From assembly GCF_014534685.1 (NCBI RefSeq), contig NZ_JACVVX010000004.1:372001-436000 (forward strand): a stretch of 64,000 bases of DNA, given 5' to 3'. The notes beneath the pieces are model-generated. The model ran no database searches. It was not told the DNA's origin and worked only from the letters and a program-made list of their open reading frames with translations. The DNA is from Oryzicola mucosus. GTDB lineage: Bacteria > Pseudomonadota > Alphaproteobacteria > Rhizobiales > Rhizobiaceae. Position numbers and translations under genes: made by a program. Shown here one piece after another: positions 1 through 8,085 of this stretch (positions are counted from its first letter, which is position 1; the number at the start of each line of letters is the position of its first letter).

Positions 1-1028
1 CGCTCGATGGTGAATTCGAGATCCTGCATGTCGCGGTAGTGTTTTTCGAGCTGGTTCGAAATCTCGACGAAAGACTGGAACGCCTCCGGCATCAGCTTCT
101 GCAGCGACGGCTTGTCGGAGCCAGCCGCGATGCGGGCGGCTTCGGTGATGTTTTGCGGGGTGCGGATGCCGGCCACGACATCCTCGCCCTGGGCGTTCAC
201 GAGGAATTCGCCATAGAGCAGTTTTTCGCCGGTCGACGGGTTGCGCGTGAAGGCAACGCCGGTGGCCGAGGTCTCGCCCATATTGCCGAACACCATTGCC
301 TGGACATTGACCGCCGTGCCCCAGCTTTCGGGGATGTCGTGCAGGCGGCGATAGGTGATGGCGCGGTGGTTCATCCAGCTGGAGAAGACAGCGCCGATGG
401 CGCCCCAGAGCTGTTCCTGCGGGTCCTGCGGGAACGGCTTGCCAAGCTCCTCCTCGATCTTCTGCTTGTAGAGCGCGATGACGCCTTGCCACTGCGAAGC
501 CGTGAACTCGGTGTCGAGTTCGTAGCCCTGACGGGCCTTTTCCTCTTCGAGAATCTCCTCGAAAACATCATGATCGAGATCGAGCACGACGTTGGAATAC
601 ATCTGGATGAAGCGGCGATAGCTGTCATAGGCAAAACGCGCATCGCCCGAGGCATCCGCCAAGGCCTTCACGGTCACGTCGTTGAGGCCGAGATTGAGCA
701 CCGTGTCCATCATGCCGGGCATGGAAGCGCGGGCACCGGAGCGAACGGAGACGAGCAGCAGCCTGGACGGGTCGCCGAAGCGGCCGCCGGTGATCGCGCC
801 GATATGATCGAGCGCTGACTTGACGTCGTTTTCGAGCCCGTCCGGATAGGTCTGGCCGTTGGCGTAGTACCAGTTGCAGGCAGCGGTGGTGATGGTGAAG
901 CCGGGCGGGACCGGCAGCCCTAGGCTGCACATCTCAGCAAGGTTGGCCCCCTTGCCACCGAGAAGATTGCGATCGCCCGCGCGCCCTTCGGCAGCGCCGT
1001 CACCGAAGGTGTACACCCACTTGGTCAT
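1..1028 (-). CDS. ppdK: Pyruvate, phosphate dikinase, N-terminal part (cut by window edge)
   Basis: The reverse strand encodes about 342 N-terminal residues of pyruvate phosphate dikinase, which interconverts pyruvate, ATP and Pi with phosphoenolpyruvate, AMP and PPi in the cytoplasm. It begins MTKWVYTFGDG and carries the family signatures GGKGANLAEM, the PPGFTI segment, and RSGARASMPGMMDTVLNLG, all in the ATP-grasp nucleotide-binding domain. The phosphohistidine swivel and PEP/pyruvate domains lie beyond position 1. The start at 1028 gives the usual N-terminus of the family, immediately before the TFGDG segment. The gene reads away from the polysaccharide locus and shares the 1029-1385 spacer with a divergent gene. 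The family assignment is secure; only completeness is unknown. Confidence 0.95.
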   Translation of the reverse strand, partial: MTKWVYTFGDGAAEGRAGDRNLLGGKGANLAEMCSLGLPVPPGFTITTAACNWYYANGQTYPDGLENDVKSALDHIGAITGGRFGDPSRLLLVSVRSGARASMPGMMDTVLNLGLNDVTVKALADASGDARFAYDSYRRFIQMYSNVVLDLDHDVFEEILEEEKARQGYELDTEFTASQWQGVIALYKQKIEEELGKPFPQDPQEQLWGAIGAVFSSWMNHRAITYRRLHDIPESWGTAVNVQAMVFGNMGETSATGVAFTRNPSTGEKLLYGEFLVNAQGEDVVAGIRTPQNITEAARIAAGSDKPSLQKLMPEAFQSFVEISNQLEKHYRDMQDLEFTIE

Positions 1029-1385
1029 TCCCGCTCCTCGCCAATCGAGTTCCCAATCGTGCTTCCTGAACGGAAGCTTAGAAACGCGATATGATGCTGC
1101 GCTGCGAAAGGCAATATGCCGAGACCGACCGGTCAAAACTACAATCGATTAAGCTGGATTCGGGGCGCATCGTGGCGTCGGAGACGCTGCGGCAAGGCTG
1201 CGCACTCGTTGGCAAAACTGGACGGGCAGCGGTCGCCAAGCGAGCGTACGCCTGAAGAAAACACTTTTTATTTCAAAATGATAGCTATTGCCAGGAGCGC
1301 TGCCCGGACATTTTGTCGGTGCGGTTTCCCAACACCTTCGGTCACGCCCGTATCATCGGATCGAGCGCGACCCAAGGAGACCGAG
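1029..1385. other. Intergenic spacer between divergent ppdK and DUF2793 gene
   Basis: These 357 bases contain no convincing gene. An open frame on the plus strand runs in from 1116, but its residues before 1386 resemble no protein family and lack a ribosome-binding site. The spacer must hold the leftward ppdK promoter and probably a rightward one. The AT-rich run around 1260-1290 is the most promoter-like part, but no consensus pair stands out. A good Shine-Dalgarno sequence (AAGGAGA, about 1374-1380) ends the spacer. Confidence 0.5.
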
Positions 1386-2753
1386 ATGGCTGCCACCCCG
1401 AACCTGAAAATGCCCTATATCCTGCCTTCGCAGGCGCAGAAACACGTTACCCATAACGAAGCGCTGCAGGCCCTCGATGCGGTGGTGCAGCTGACCGTCA
1501 CCGCCAAAACAGCGACGCCGCCCGGCGCGCCGGAGCATGGCGAGCGTCATCTGGTCGACACCGGGGCGACCGGGCCGTTCGCCGGCAGGGACGGTCAGAT
1601 CGCGGCGTGGCAGGATGGCGTCTGGGTCTTCTACCAGCCCCTGCAAGGCTGGCTGGCCTTCGTCATCGAGACGTTGACCCTGCTGTTTTTCGACGGCTCA
1701 GCCTGGCAGCCTTTGGCCCAGACGCTGAATGCGCTGCAGAATCTCACCTTTTTCGGCGTGGGGACGGCAGCAGATACGGCAAATCCTTTCTCGGCCAAGC
1801 TCAATAAGGCGCTGTGGACGGCAAAGACAACAGCCGAAGGCGGCGACGGCGACCTGCGCTATACGCTGAACAAGGAAAATGCGGCGCGGACGCTGTCGCT
1901 TCTGATGCAGTCGAACTGGTCGGGCCGGGCCGAAGTCGGGCTGAGTGGCAGCGACGATCTGTCGGTGAAAGTGTCGCCCAACGGCAGCACCTGGAACACC
2001 GCTCTGCAGATCGACCGGACGAATGCCACGATCAAACTCGTCCAGGGTTCGGCAGCCGCACCCGCCATAAAGCTCGGCGACGACGACACGGGGCTTTTTT
2101 CCAACGGCGCCGACAGCATCGGGTTTTCCACAGGTGGGACGGCGCAGGCCTATTTCGATGCGGCGGGGCGCTATCTCATCGGCCATTCGGCAGCGCAGTC
2201 CACCATGGCGGGCGGCGGCGACAACACCACCGTGACGCCGAAAAGCCAGGTGATTTCTACCGGATCTGACGCGTCGTTTTTGATGGCACGCGTGGACAGC
2301 GGCACCAATGGCGCGCGCATCTTTTTCACGAAATCCCGCGGCAGCTATGGCGCTCCGGCTTCGGTGGGAGCGAGCGACGAGCTTGGTACCTTCCATTTCG
2401 CCGGCCATACCGGCACGCGCATGGGGGCGGCGGCCTATATCTCCGCTTACGCGGCCGGCGCGCCCGGAACCAACTACACGCCCGGGCGGCTGCGGTTTTT
2501 CACCTCGGATGGGACGGCCTCGCCGGCCGAAAGGCTGCGGATAGAGTCCGACGGCTCGCTAGCCATGGGCGGCGGGAACACCGTCATCAATGCCGCGCGG
2601 CATCCCGTACTGCGGTCCTACACCATCGCAACATTACCCGCAGCTTCGCCCGCGGCTCAATTGATTTATGTATCCGATGGCAGCGCCAACCGACGCATCG
2701 CCGTGTCCGACGGCACGAATTGGCGCTTTGCCGATGGCAACATCGCGACATAG
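1386..2753 (+). CDS. DUF2793 family protein, tail-fibre-like
   Basis: A 455-residue protein. Residues 1-110 match the DUF2793 pattern: LKMPYILPSQAQKHVTHNEAL, then HLVDTGATGPFAGRDGQIAAWQDG and FYQPLQGW. This domain is known from phage-like tail and gene-transfer-agent-associated proteins of alphaproteobacteria. The rest is rich in Gly, Ser, Thr and Asn, with short beta-like repeats such as KLGDDDTGLFSNGADSIGF, and ends in a compact IYVSDGSANRRIAVSDG unit typical of fibre tips. The ATG at 1386 is chosen because AAGGAGA sits six bases upstream and the DUF2793 homology starts there. No other phage gene is adjacent, so it is an orphan. Its function is not known. A secreted or virion-associated adhesin is one possibility, but no signal peptide is visible. 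Confidence 0.75.
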   Translation: MAATPNLKMPYILPSQAQKHVTHNEALQALDAVVQLTVTAKTATPPGAPEHGERHLVDTGATGPFAGRDGQIAAWQDGVWVFYQPLQGWLAFVIETLTLLFFDGSAWQPLAQTLNALQNLTFFGVGTAADTANPFSAKLNKALWTAKTTAEGGDGDLRYTLNKENAARTLSLLMQSNWSGRAEVGLSGSDDLSVKVSPNGSTWNTALQIDRTNATIKLVQGSAAAPAIKLGDDDTGLFSNGADSIGFSTGGTAQAYFDAAGRYLIGHSAAQSTMAGGGDNTTVTPKSQVISTGSDASFLMARVDSGTNGARIFFTKSRGSYGAPASVGASDELGTFHFAGHTGTRMGAAAYISAYAAGAPGTNYTPGRLRFFTSDGTASPAERLRIESDGSLAMGGGNTVINAARHPVLRSYTIATLPAASPAAQLIYVSDGSANRRIAVSDGTNWRFADGNIAT

Positions 2754-2836
2754 AGCGTGAACAACAACAGTATCGGCGATAGCTTGCTTTCTGCGAGGTC
2801 TATGATACGAGCCGCTTTCGATAGCAAAGGACTGAA

Positions 2837-3628
2837 ATGATCAAGGCCATCGGAGACGCATTTTCCGATATCCGTTCGGGCTTTCGGTTGCGAAGAGTGT
2901 GGCTTGCACTCGCGCGCGAGGATATTGACGACCAGCACCGGCGTACCCGGCTCGGCCCGCTATGGCTGCTGGTCAACTATCTCGCATTCGCCTCCATCTT
3001 CATCTTCCTGTTTCACCGTGGGGACAGCAGCCAGGAAAGCTACGCCGCTTATGCTGCAACGGGGCTGCTCGTCTGGCTGTTCATCAGCGAAATCCTGACC
3101 CAGGCGAATACGCTTTTCCTTCGGGAAGAGAACTTCATCAAGGGCACCACGCTGCCGATTTCCGTCTATGTGTTGCGCCTGACCATGCAGTCCGTGATCC
3201 GCGCCGCCTATGCGGTGGCTGGATGCGCGGTAATCCTGCTTCTTAGCGGTGCCGTACCCACCCCCGTCTGGCTGTTTTCAGCACTTGCCCTTTTGCTGAT
3301 CCTGGTGGCCGCGCCAGCGACCATCATCATCTTCGCGTTCCTGGGGGCTTATTTTCCCGACAGCCAATTCATCGTCACCAATGTGATGCGGCTGGGCATG
3401 TTCCTGACGCCAGTGTTCTGGGTGTATAGCGGACAGGGCGGCTTCCGCATGGCTTTTTACCACTGGAATCCCTTCACCTATTTCCTGGAGATCTTCAGGA
3501 TTCCCATCACAGACAATACGGTTCCAACGCAGTCGTTCCTGATCTGCGGCACCGTGGTCCTGACGCTTTGGCTTCTGGCTCTGGTGCTTTTGGGCCGCTA
3601 TCGCAAGCAAGTGGTGTTCGTGCTCTGA
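2837..3628 (+). CDS. wzm: Polysaccharide ABC transporter, permease (Wzm/KpsM type)
   Basis: A 263-residue ABC-2 family inner-membrane permease. It has about six hydrophobic segments, an N-terminal amphipathic stretch with RTRLGPLWLLVNYLAF (the usual interfacial motif of O-antigen and capsule exporters), and a C-terminal RYRKQVVFVL tail. With the next gene it should form a Wzm2-Wzt2 exporter that moves an undecaprenyl-linked or lipid-linked glycan across the inner membrane. The start is supported by AAAGGA at 2826-2831, five bases upstream. Its TGA overlaps the ATG of the ATPase gene by one base, so the two are translationally coupled. Family assignment is confident; the exported glycan is inferred from the neighbours. 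Confidence 0.9.
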   Translation: MIKAIGDAFSDIRSGFRLRRVWLALAREDIDDQHRRTRLGPLWLLVNYLAFASIFIFLFHRGDSSQESYAAYAATGLLVWLFISEILTQANTLFLREENFIKGTTLPISVYVLRLTMQSVIRAAYAVAGCAVILLLSGAVPTPVWLFSALALLLILVAAPATIIIFAFLGAYFPDSQFIVTNVMRLGMFLTPVFWVYSGQGGFRMAFYHWNPFTYFLEIFRIPITDNTVPTQSFLICGTVVLTLWLLALVLLGRYRKQVVFVL

Positions 3629-4356
3629 TGGTCAGCATCAACGTTGAAAACGTCGGACTGGTCTACAGGCTTCGCCAGAAAATCTCGCTGGCGCGCAAGA
3701 CGCCCGCCGTGCAGCATACCGGCGGCCGCGTTTCGGAGGCAGGCGGGCGGAAAACGGTGATCGCGCTGGAAGACCTCAGCTTCTCGCTCGAAGCCGGCGA
3801 CCGACTCGGACTGGTCGGCTCGAACGGCGCCGGCAAGACGACGCTGCTGAAAGTGCTCTACGGCATCTATGAGCCGACCATGGGCAAGGTGGAAATGAAG
3901 GGACGCGTCGACGCCCTGTTCAACATCAGCCTGGGTTTCCGCAAAGAAGCGACGGGCCGCCGCAACATCGTGCTGCGCGGGCTGATCAACGGCTGGAGCC
4001 TCGATCAGATCAACGACCGGATGGACGCGATCATCGAGTTCAGCGAACTCGGCGATTTCATAGACCTGCCATTCAAGACCTATAGTCAGGGCATGGCGGC
4101 GCGTCTGGCTTTTTCCGTCGCCACCAGCCTGGAGCCGGAAATCCTGCTGATGGACGAATGGATCGGGGCGGGGGATGCCCGGTTTCAAGAAAAAGCCAAG
4201 AGGCGGATGGAGGAAATTGCGGAGAAGGCCGGTATCATTGTATTGGCAAGCCACAATCATGGACTTCTAAAGCGGACCTGCAATAAAATACTGGAGCTGG
4301 ACAAGGGTAGACTTAAGGCATTCCTGCCCGTGGACAGCTGGGAGGAAACAGGTTGA
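3628..4356 (+). CDS. wzt: Polysaccharide ABC transporter, ATP-binding protein (short Wzt)
   Basis: A 242-residue ATPase. Visible motifs are Walker A GSNGAGKT (64-71), the ABC signature YSQGM, Walker B ILLMDEW and the H-loop in ASHNH, as in capsule and O-antigen exporters (KpsT/Wzt). It stops soon after the nucleotide-binding domain. The C-terminal carbohydrate-binding domain that longer Wzt proteins (about 400 residues) use to recognise a capped chain is absent. The ATG at 3628 overlaps the permease stop codon; an upstream in-frame start at 3568 would lie inside the permease gene and is not used. It partners the permease in export and energises it in the cytoplasm. Confidence 0.92.
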   Translation: MVSINVENVGLVYRLRQKISLARKTPAVQHTGGRVSEAGGRKTVIALEDLSFSLEAGDRLGLVGSNGAGKTTLLKVLYGIYEPTMGKVEMKGRVDALFNISLGFRKEATGRRNIVLRGLINGWSLDQINDRMDAIIEFSELGDFIDLPFKTYSQGMAARLAFSVATSLEPEILLMDEWIGAGDARFQEKAKRRMEEIAEKAGIIVLASHNHGLLKRTCNKILELDKGRLKAFLPVDSWEETG

Positions 4357-4455
4357 AAGCGTAGGGTCATTAAAAAAACCCTCAGGCGGCACAGAGCCGT
4401 TTCACTGAATCACTATGCAATCACGCTGACTTGTTTTCAAAGAAGGGACTAATAG

Positions 4456-5790
4456 GTGCGAGTTACGATTTTCGGAACAGGCTATGTAGGGCTTGTGCAG
4501 GCAGCCGTGCTTGCGGATGTCGGCTATGACGTCGTTTGTGTCGATGTCGACCCGACGAAAGTGGAACGCCTGAAGCGCGGCGAAGTACCGATCTATGAGC
4601 CCGGCCTGGAACGCCTGGTTCAGGAAAACTACGCCGCCAAGCGCCTGCATTTCACCACCGACGCCAAGCATGGCGTCGACCATGGCGACGTCCAGTTCAT
4701 CGCGGTCGGCACACCGCCGGATGAAGACGGCTCGGCCGATCTCAAATATGTTCTGGCTGTTGCCGATACCATTGCCGAACATATGGAAGAACACCGCGTC
4801 GTCATCGTGAAGTCGACCGTTCCGGTCGGCACGAGCGACAAGGTCCGCGCGCAGCTGGAAAAACGGCTGAAGACGCGCGAGCGGAAGGACCTCACCTTCG
4901 ACGTCGCGTCCAACCCGGAATTCCTCAAGGAAGGATCGGCGGTCGCCGACTGCACCAAGCCGGACCGCATCATCATCGGCGTCGCATCGCCGGAGACCGA
5001 ACAGGTGCTGCGCGAGCTTTATGCGCCGTTCAACCGCAACCACGAAAAAATCATCGCGATGGACATCCGCAGCGCCGAGCTGACCAAATATGCGGCGAAC
5101 TGCATGCTGGCGACCAAGATCAGCTTCATGAACGAGATCGCCAACCTGGCCGACATTCTGGGCGCCGACATCGAGCGCGTCCGCCACGGCATCGGCTCGG
5201 ACCCGCGCATCGGCTACCAGTTCATCTATCCCGGCGTCGGCTATGGCGGTTCGTGCTTCCCCAAGGACGTGCAGGCGCTGATCCGTACCGCCGACGAGAT
5301 CAAGTTCGACGCCACGGTCCTGAAGTCGGTGGAAAAGCGCAACAACGAGCAGAAGCGCTTCCTCGTCGACAAGGTGATGAAGCACTTCAACGGCGACATC
5401 TCGGGCAAGACCTTCGCCGTCTGGGGCCTGGCATTCAAGCCGAACACCGACGACATGCGCGAAGCCCCTGCCCGCGTGGTGATGGAAGCGCTGTGGAAAG
5501 CGGGCGCCAAGGTGCGCGCCTTCGATCCGAAGGCGATGGAAGAATGCCACCGCATCTATGGCGACCGCGACGACCTGGTCTTGTGCGAAGAGCAGGATGA
5601 CACGCTGGAAGGCGCCGACGCGCTGATCGTCATCACCGAGTGGAAGAACTTCCAGGCGCCGGATTATCGGGACCTGAAGGCAAAGCTGAAAGAGCCGGTG
5701 ATCTTCGACGGCCGCAACATCTACGACCCCAAGGTCGTACAGCGCTACGGCATGACGGTGTATGGCGTCGGCCGCCGCTCCGCAGCCTGA
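4456..5790 (+). CDS. ugd: UDP-glucose 6-dehydrogenase
   Basis: A 444-residue cytoplasmic enzyme that oxidises UDP-glucose to UDP-glucuronate with two NAD+. The N-terminal Rossmann motif GTGYVGL begins at residue 7. The middle domain holds NPEFLKEG at about 153-160, and the catalytic cysteine is C267 in GGSCFPKD. The C-terminal domain has FKPNTDD. Length matches the family. The start is GTG at 4456, with GAAGGGA about eight bases upstream; no ATG fits the homology. It stands about 100 bases after the ABC transporter on the same strand and before a strong terminator, so it could be co-transcribed. It supplies glucuronic acid for the glycan built by the nearby glycosyltransferases. Confidence 0.95.
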   Translation: MRVTIFGTGYVGLVQAAVLADVGYDVVCVDVDPTKVERLKRGEVPIYEPGLERLVQENYAAKRLHFTTDAKHGVDHGDVQFIAVGTPPDEDGSADLKYVLAVADTIAEHMEEHRVVIVKSTVPVGTSDKVRAQLEKRLKTRERKDLTFDVASNPEFLKEGSAVADCTKPDRIIIGVASPETEQVLRELYAPFNRNHEKIIAMDIRSAELTKYAANCMLATKISFMNEIANLADILGADIERVRHGIGSDPRIGYQFIYPGVGYGGSCFPKDVQALIRTADEIKFDATVLKSVEKRNNEQKRFLVDKVMKHFNGDISGKTFAVWGLAFKPNTDDMREAPARVVMEALWKAGAKVRAFDPKAMEECHRIYGDRDDLVLCEEQDDTLEGADALIVITEWKNFQAPDYRDLKAKLKEPVIFDGRNIYDPKVVQRYGMTVYGVGRRSAA

Positions 5791-5803
5791 TCGCCCCGCA
5801 TAG

Positions 5804-5838
5804 AAAACGCCGCGCCGAACGATCGGCGCGGCGTTTTT
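5804..5838 (+). terminator. Rho-independent terminator after ugd
   Basis: A GC-rich hairpin with arms CGCCGCGCCGA and TCGGCGCGGCG around an ACGA loop, followed by TTTTT on the plus strand. An A-run on the other side could also serve the leftward lipoprotein gene that ends at 5854, so it may act in both directions. Confidence 0.85.
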
Positions 5839-5853
5839 GCTGGGATAGACGGT

Positions 5854-6276
5854 TTAGCTCGCGGCCTTGACCTTCTTTTCAAGGTCCTTCCACTGCTTGG
5901 AAATCTTGTTCCAGGAGCCCCGCGCTGCGATGTATGCCGGCTTAAGCTGGCTGAGCTCCTTGCTCAAAGTGTCGGCCTTGAGCGTATCGTTAGCCGCCTT
6001 GGCAGCATCGCGCTCCTTGACCTTGGCGCGGTAGGGATCGCGGACCGCAATCCAGGCGGCGCGCTGCCGGTCGTATTCCGGCTTCAACTCGGTCTGCTGT
6101 TTTTTCAGATCGCCCAACTGGTTCGCCGGAATCGATGCGACCTGATCCGGTGCGGAGGCTGGCGTTTCGACGGAAGGCGTTGCCTTGGATTCCGTAACCT
6201 GCTTGGGTGATTCCTCGCTGCAGGCCGCGACGAGCACGCTCAACGACAGAGCCAGAATGGATGGCAAAAGCTTCAT
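5854..6276 (-). CDS. Small lipoprotein of unknown function
   Basis: A 140-residue protein with a lipoprotein signal: basic start MKLLPS, a hydrophobic stretch, then VAAC with the lipidated cysteine at residue 19. A Pro/Thr/Ser/Ala linker (about 25-50) leads to a highly charged Lys/Glu/Ala/Asp helical region (about 55-140), predicted to form helical hairpins outside the cytoplasmic membrane. The start at 6276 is preferred over longer frames because it creates the signal peptide and has GAAAGGGG seven bases upstream. I do not recognise the family. It is convergent with ugd and divergent from the nitroreductase-like gene. A role in the envelope is likely only from its location signal. Confidence 0.75.
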   Translation of the reverse strand: MKLLPSILALSLSVLVAACSEESPKQVTESKATPSVETPASAPDQVASIPANQLGDLKKQQTELKPEYDRQRAAWIAVRDPYRAKVKERDAAKAANDTLKADTLSKELSQLKPAYIAARGSWNKISKQWKDLEKKVKAAS

Positions 6277-6597
6277 ATGAACCCCTTTCACGATTTCGGA
6301 TTTCCGTGTTGTCGGCGACGAGCGTGACGAAACTGTGAAGTCTATCGGGCGCAAACAGAAAGTTTATCGCACTGCACACAAAATAAGCATGTTCGCCTTC
6401 CTTACAGCCTATAAAAGGAACGCGAATTTTCTTCTTATGGTCCGCCCGGCAAAATTTTGTTACAATCGGGCTGTAGAAGTGACCGCTCGCAGCGATCGAA
6501 GATGGCCTTGCAAATGGCATGAGCCTTGCAACGTAGGCCTTAGCTAAGGTATGGGACGGGCCGGCACTGCCGCTCTCCCAATATCCGGAAGGAAAAT
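6277..6597. promoter_or_regulatory. Divergent promoter region, lipoprotein / nitroreductase-like gene
   Basis: A 321-base spacer, AT-rich in the middle, between divergent genes. TACAAT at 6461-6466 is a plausible -10 for the rightward gene, but its -35 is poor. A perfect 12-base palindrome (CCTTAGCTAAGG, 6538-6549) lies about 50 bases before the rightward start codon. No gene is seen inside. Confidence 0.4.
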
Positions 6598-7746
6598 ATG
6601 CTTAACAAGCTCAAGACTTTCGTCAAGCAGCTGCTTGCCATCGTTTGGGTGCGACGCCTCTATGAAGGCGTGGTCCGTTTTCTCCTGGAGATTCTGGCGG
6701 CCAATCGCATCACGTCGCTGGTCTACAGCATTCTCAGCATTCCGACCTTCAATCGGGAACAGTTCGCCGTCTTGCGCGGTCGCCGCGATTACTATCGAAA
6801 TCTTTCGAAGGAGCGAGCGACACGCACCGAGTTGCGCCGCAACATCCACCGGCTCGAAAAGGGCATCATCATGCAGCCGCGCCGCAAGGTGTTTGCGCTG
6901 GATTACCTGATCGAGACGATCGAATATTACGAGAAGGCGATCAAGGACTATGCCGCAGGTTGCGCAGCCGACGAAGGCGAGCTGATCTGGGCGCATGGCG
7001 TGCTGAACGACTACTTCTCCATCGTCGACCCGGAAAACGTCGTCGTTGCCGGCGCGCGCAACCGCTTTTCGGCCACGACGTCCTCGTTCAATCCCGAAGA
7101 CATCCGCCGCATTCCCTACAAGCGCTCCGACACCAAGATGAGCAACGTCGCCTATGAAGACCTGCTCGCCCTGTCGCAGCAGCGCCGTTCGGTTCGCTGG
7201 TTCCAGCAGAAGCCGGTGCCGCGCGACCTCATCGACAAGGCCTTGCTGGTCGGGCGTCAATCGCCCACCGCCTGCAACCGCATGCCGTATGAATTCCGCA
7301 TCTTCGACGATCCGATGATGGTCAAGAAGGTCGCCGGCATTCCGTTCGGCGCGGGCGGCTATGGCCACCAGATCCCAACGGTCGCCGTGGTCATCGGCCG
7401 GCTCAACCACTATTTCAGCCCGCGCGACCGCCATGTCATCTATGTCGACGCGTCGCTGGCGGCGATGCCGTTCATGCTGGGCCTGGAGACGCTGGGGCTG
7501 TCTTCGAGCGTCATCAACTGGCCGGACTTCGAGCCGCTGGAAGGCAAGATGCAGAAGGCGCTGAACCTCGACTATGACGAGCGCGTCATCATGCTGATCG
7601 CCATCGGCTATGCCGATCCGGACGGGCTGATCCCGTTCTCGGAGAAGAAGTCGCTCGACGTCATCCGCCGCTACAACGATCTGGGCGTGAGGGCAGCAGC
7701 CCCCGCCGAGGTTCCGGCGGCGCAAGGGGAACCGAAGCTGGCGTAA
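6598..7746 (+). CDS. Nitroreductase-family protein with long N-terminal extension
   Basis: A 382-residue protein. The C-terminal part, from about residue 180, is a nitroreductase-fold FMN enzyme: RRSVRWFQQKPV (the usual N-terminal arginine-rich FMN phosphate loop), SPTACNRMPYEF, a Gly-rich GIPFGAGGYG, and AIGYADPDG near the end. Residues 1-175 are an added region with an amphipathic start and basic helices (RNIHRLEKG). Such extended nitroreductase-like proteins are often found in polysaccharide loci, where their substrate is unknown. The start has GGAAGG six bases upstream. The gene ends in a strong terminator and appears monocistronic. Redox tailoring of a sugar or lipid intermediate is only a guess. 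Confidence 0.8.
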   Translation: MLNKLKTFVKQLLAIVWVRRLYEGVVRFLLEILAANRITSLVYSILSIPTFNREQFAVLRGRRDYYRNLSKERATRTELRRNIHRLEKGIIMQPRRKVFALDYLIETIEYYEKAIKDYAAGCAADEGELIWAHGVLNDYFSIVDPENVVVAGARNRFSATTSSFNPEDIRRIPYKRSDTKMSNVAYEDLLALSQQRRSVRWFQQKPVPRDLIDKALLVGRQSPTACNRMPYEFRIFDDPMMVKKVAGIPFGAGGYGHQIPTVAVVIGRLNHYFSPRDRHVIYVDASLAAMPFMLGLETLGLSSSVINWPDFEPLEGKMQKALNLDYDERVIMLIAIGYADPDGLIPFSEKKSLDVIRRYNDLGVRAAAPAEVPAAQGEPKLA

Positions 7747-7777
7747 CGCCGACGGCATTGAGCCGACGAGATGGAAG

Positions 7778-7804
7778 AGCCCTCCCCGCGCGGAGGGCTT
7801 TTTT
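7778..7804 (+). terminator. Rho-independent terminator after the nitroreductase-like gene
   Basis: Perfect 8-base arms AGCCCTCC and GGAGGGCT around a six-base loop, followed by a run of T, lie 31 bases after the stop codon. Confidence 0.9.
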
Positions 7805-8026
7805 GTGGGCGGCAAGTGGGCTTGCCTGATGTTCGAGAAAACAAACGCCCAGTACCGCCGCCCTGGAGGGTGCAGAGAACAAGCGCAACGCCACCGGTTC
7901 GTCTTGCGGGCTGGAGTGCCGGCCGCATCTGTCGATCGAGGCCAGCCATGAGCAGTGCAACTAACGAAGCCCTGTAGAACGCGTCAGCGGTCGCGCTTGC
8001 AACCGTACGTGTCGGGACAACAGCAA
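7805..8026. other. Convergent intergenic spacer
   Basis: The spacer between the two convergent genes spans 7747-8085, with a terminator at each end. Inside it I see no coding region that looks like a protein: one 68-codon frame from 7771 overlaps the terminator and has no ribosome-binding site. No repeat or RNA gene is evident. Confidence 0.5.
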
Positions 8027-8055
8027 ACAAAAACGGCGGCCCGTAAGGCCGCCGT
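8027..8055 (-). terminator. Rho-independent terminator after the UPF0104 gene
   Basis: Nine-base arms ACGGCGGCC and GGCCGCCGT enclose a five-base loop. Read leftward, the hairpin is followed by TTTTTGTT. It closes the operon formed by the UPF0104 and pyruvyl transferase genes. Confidence 0.88.
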
Positions 8056-8085
8056 CTGGTCGAAGTAGGTGCTGCAAGTGAAACG

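Noticed and set aside
1386-2753. Start of a prophage
   Set aside because: Only the DUF2793 gene is phage-like. No integrase, capsid, terminase or attachment site is seen on either side.
7771-7977. A 68-codon plus-strand frame after the nitroreductase-like gene
   Set aside because: It overlaps the terminator, lacks a ribosome-binding site and its translation is low in protein-like features.
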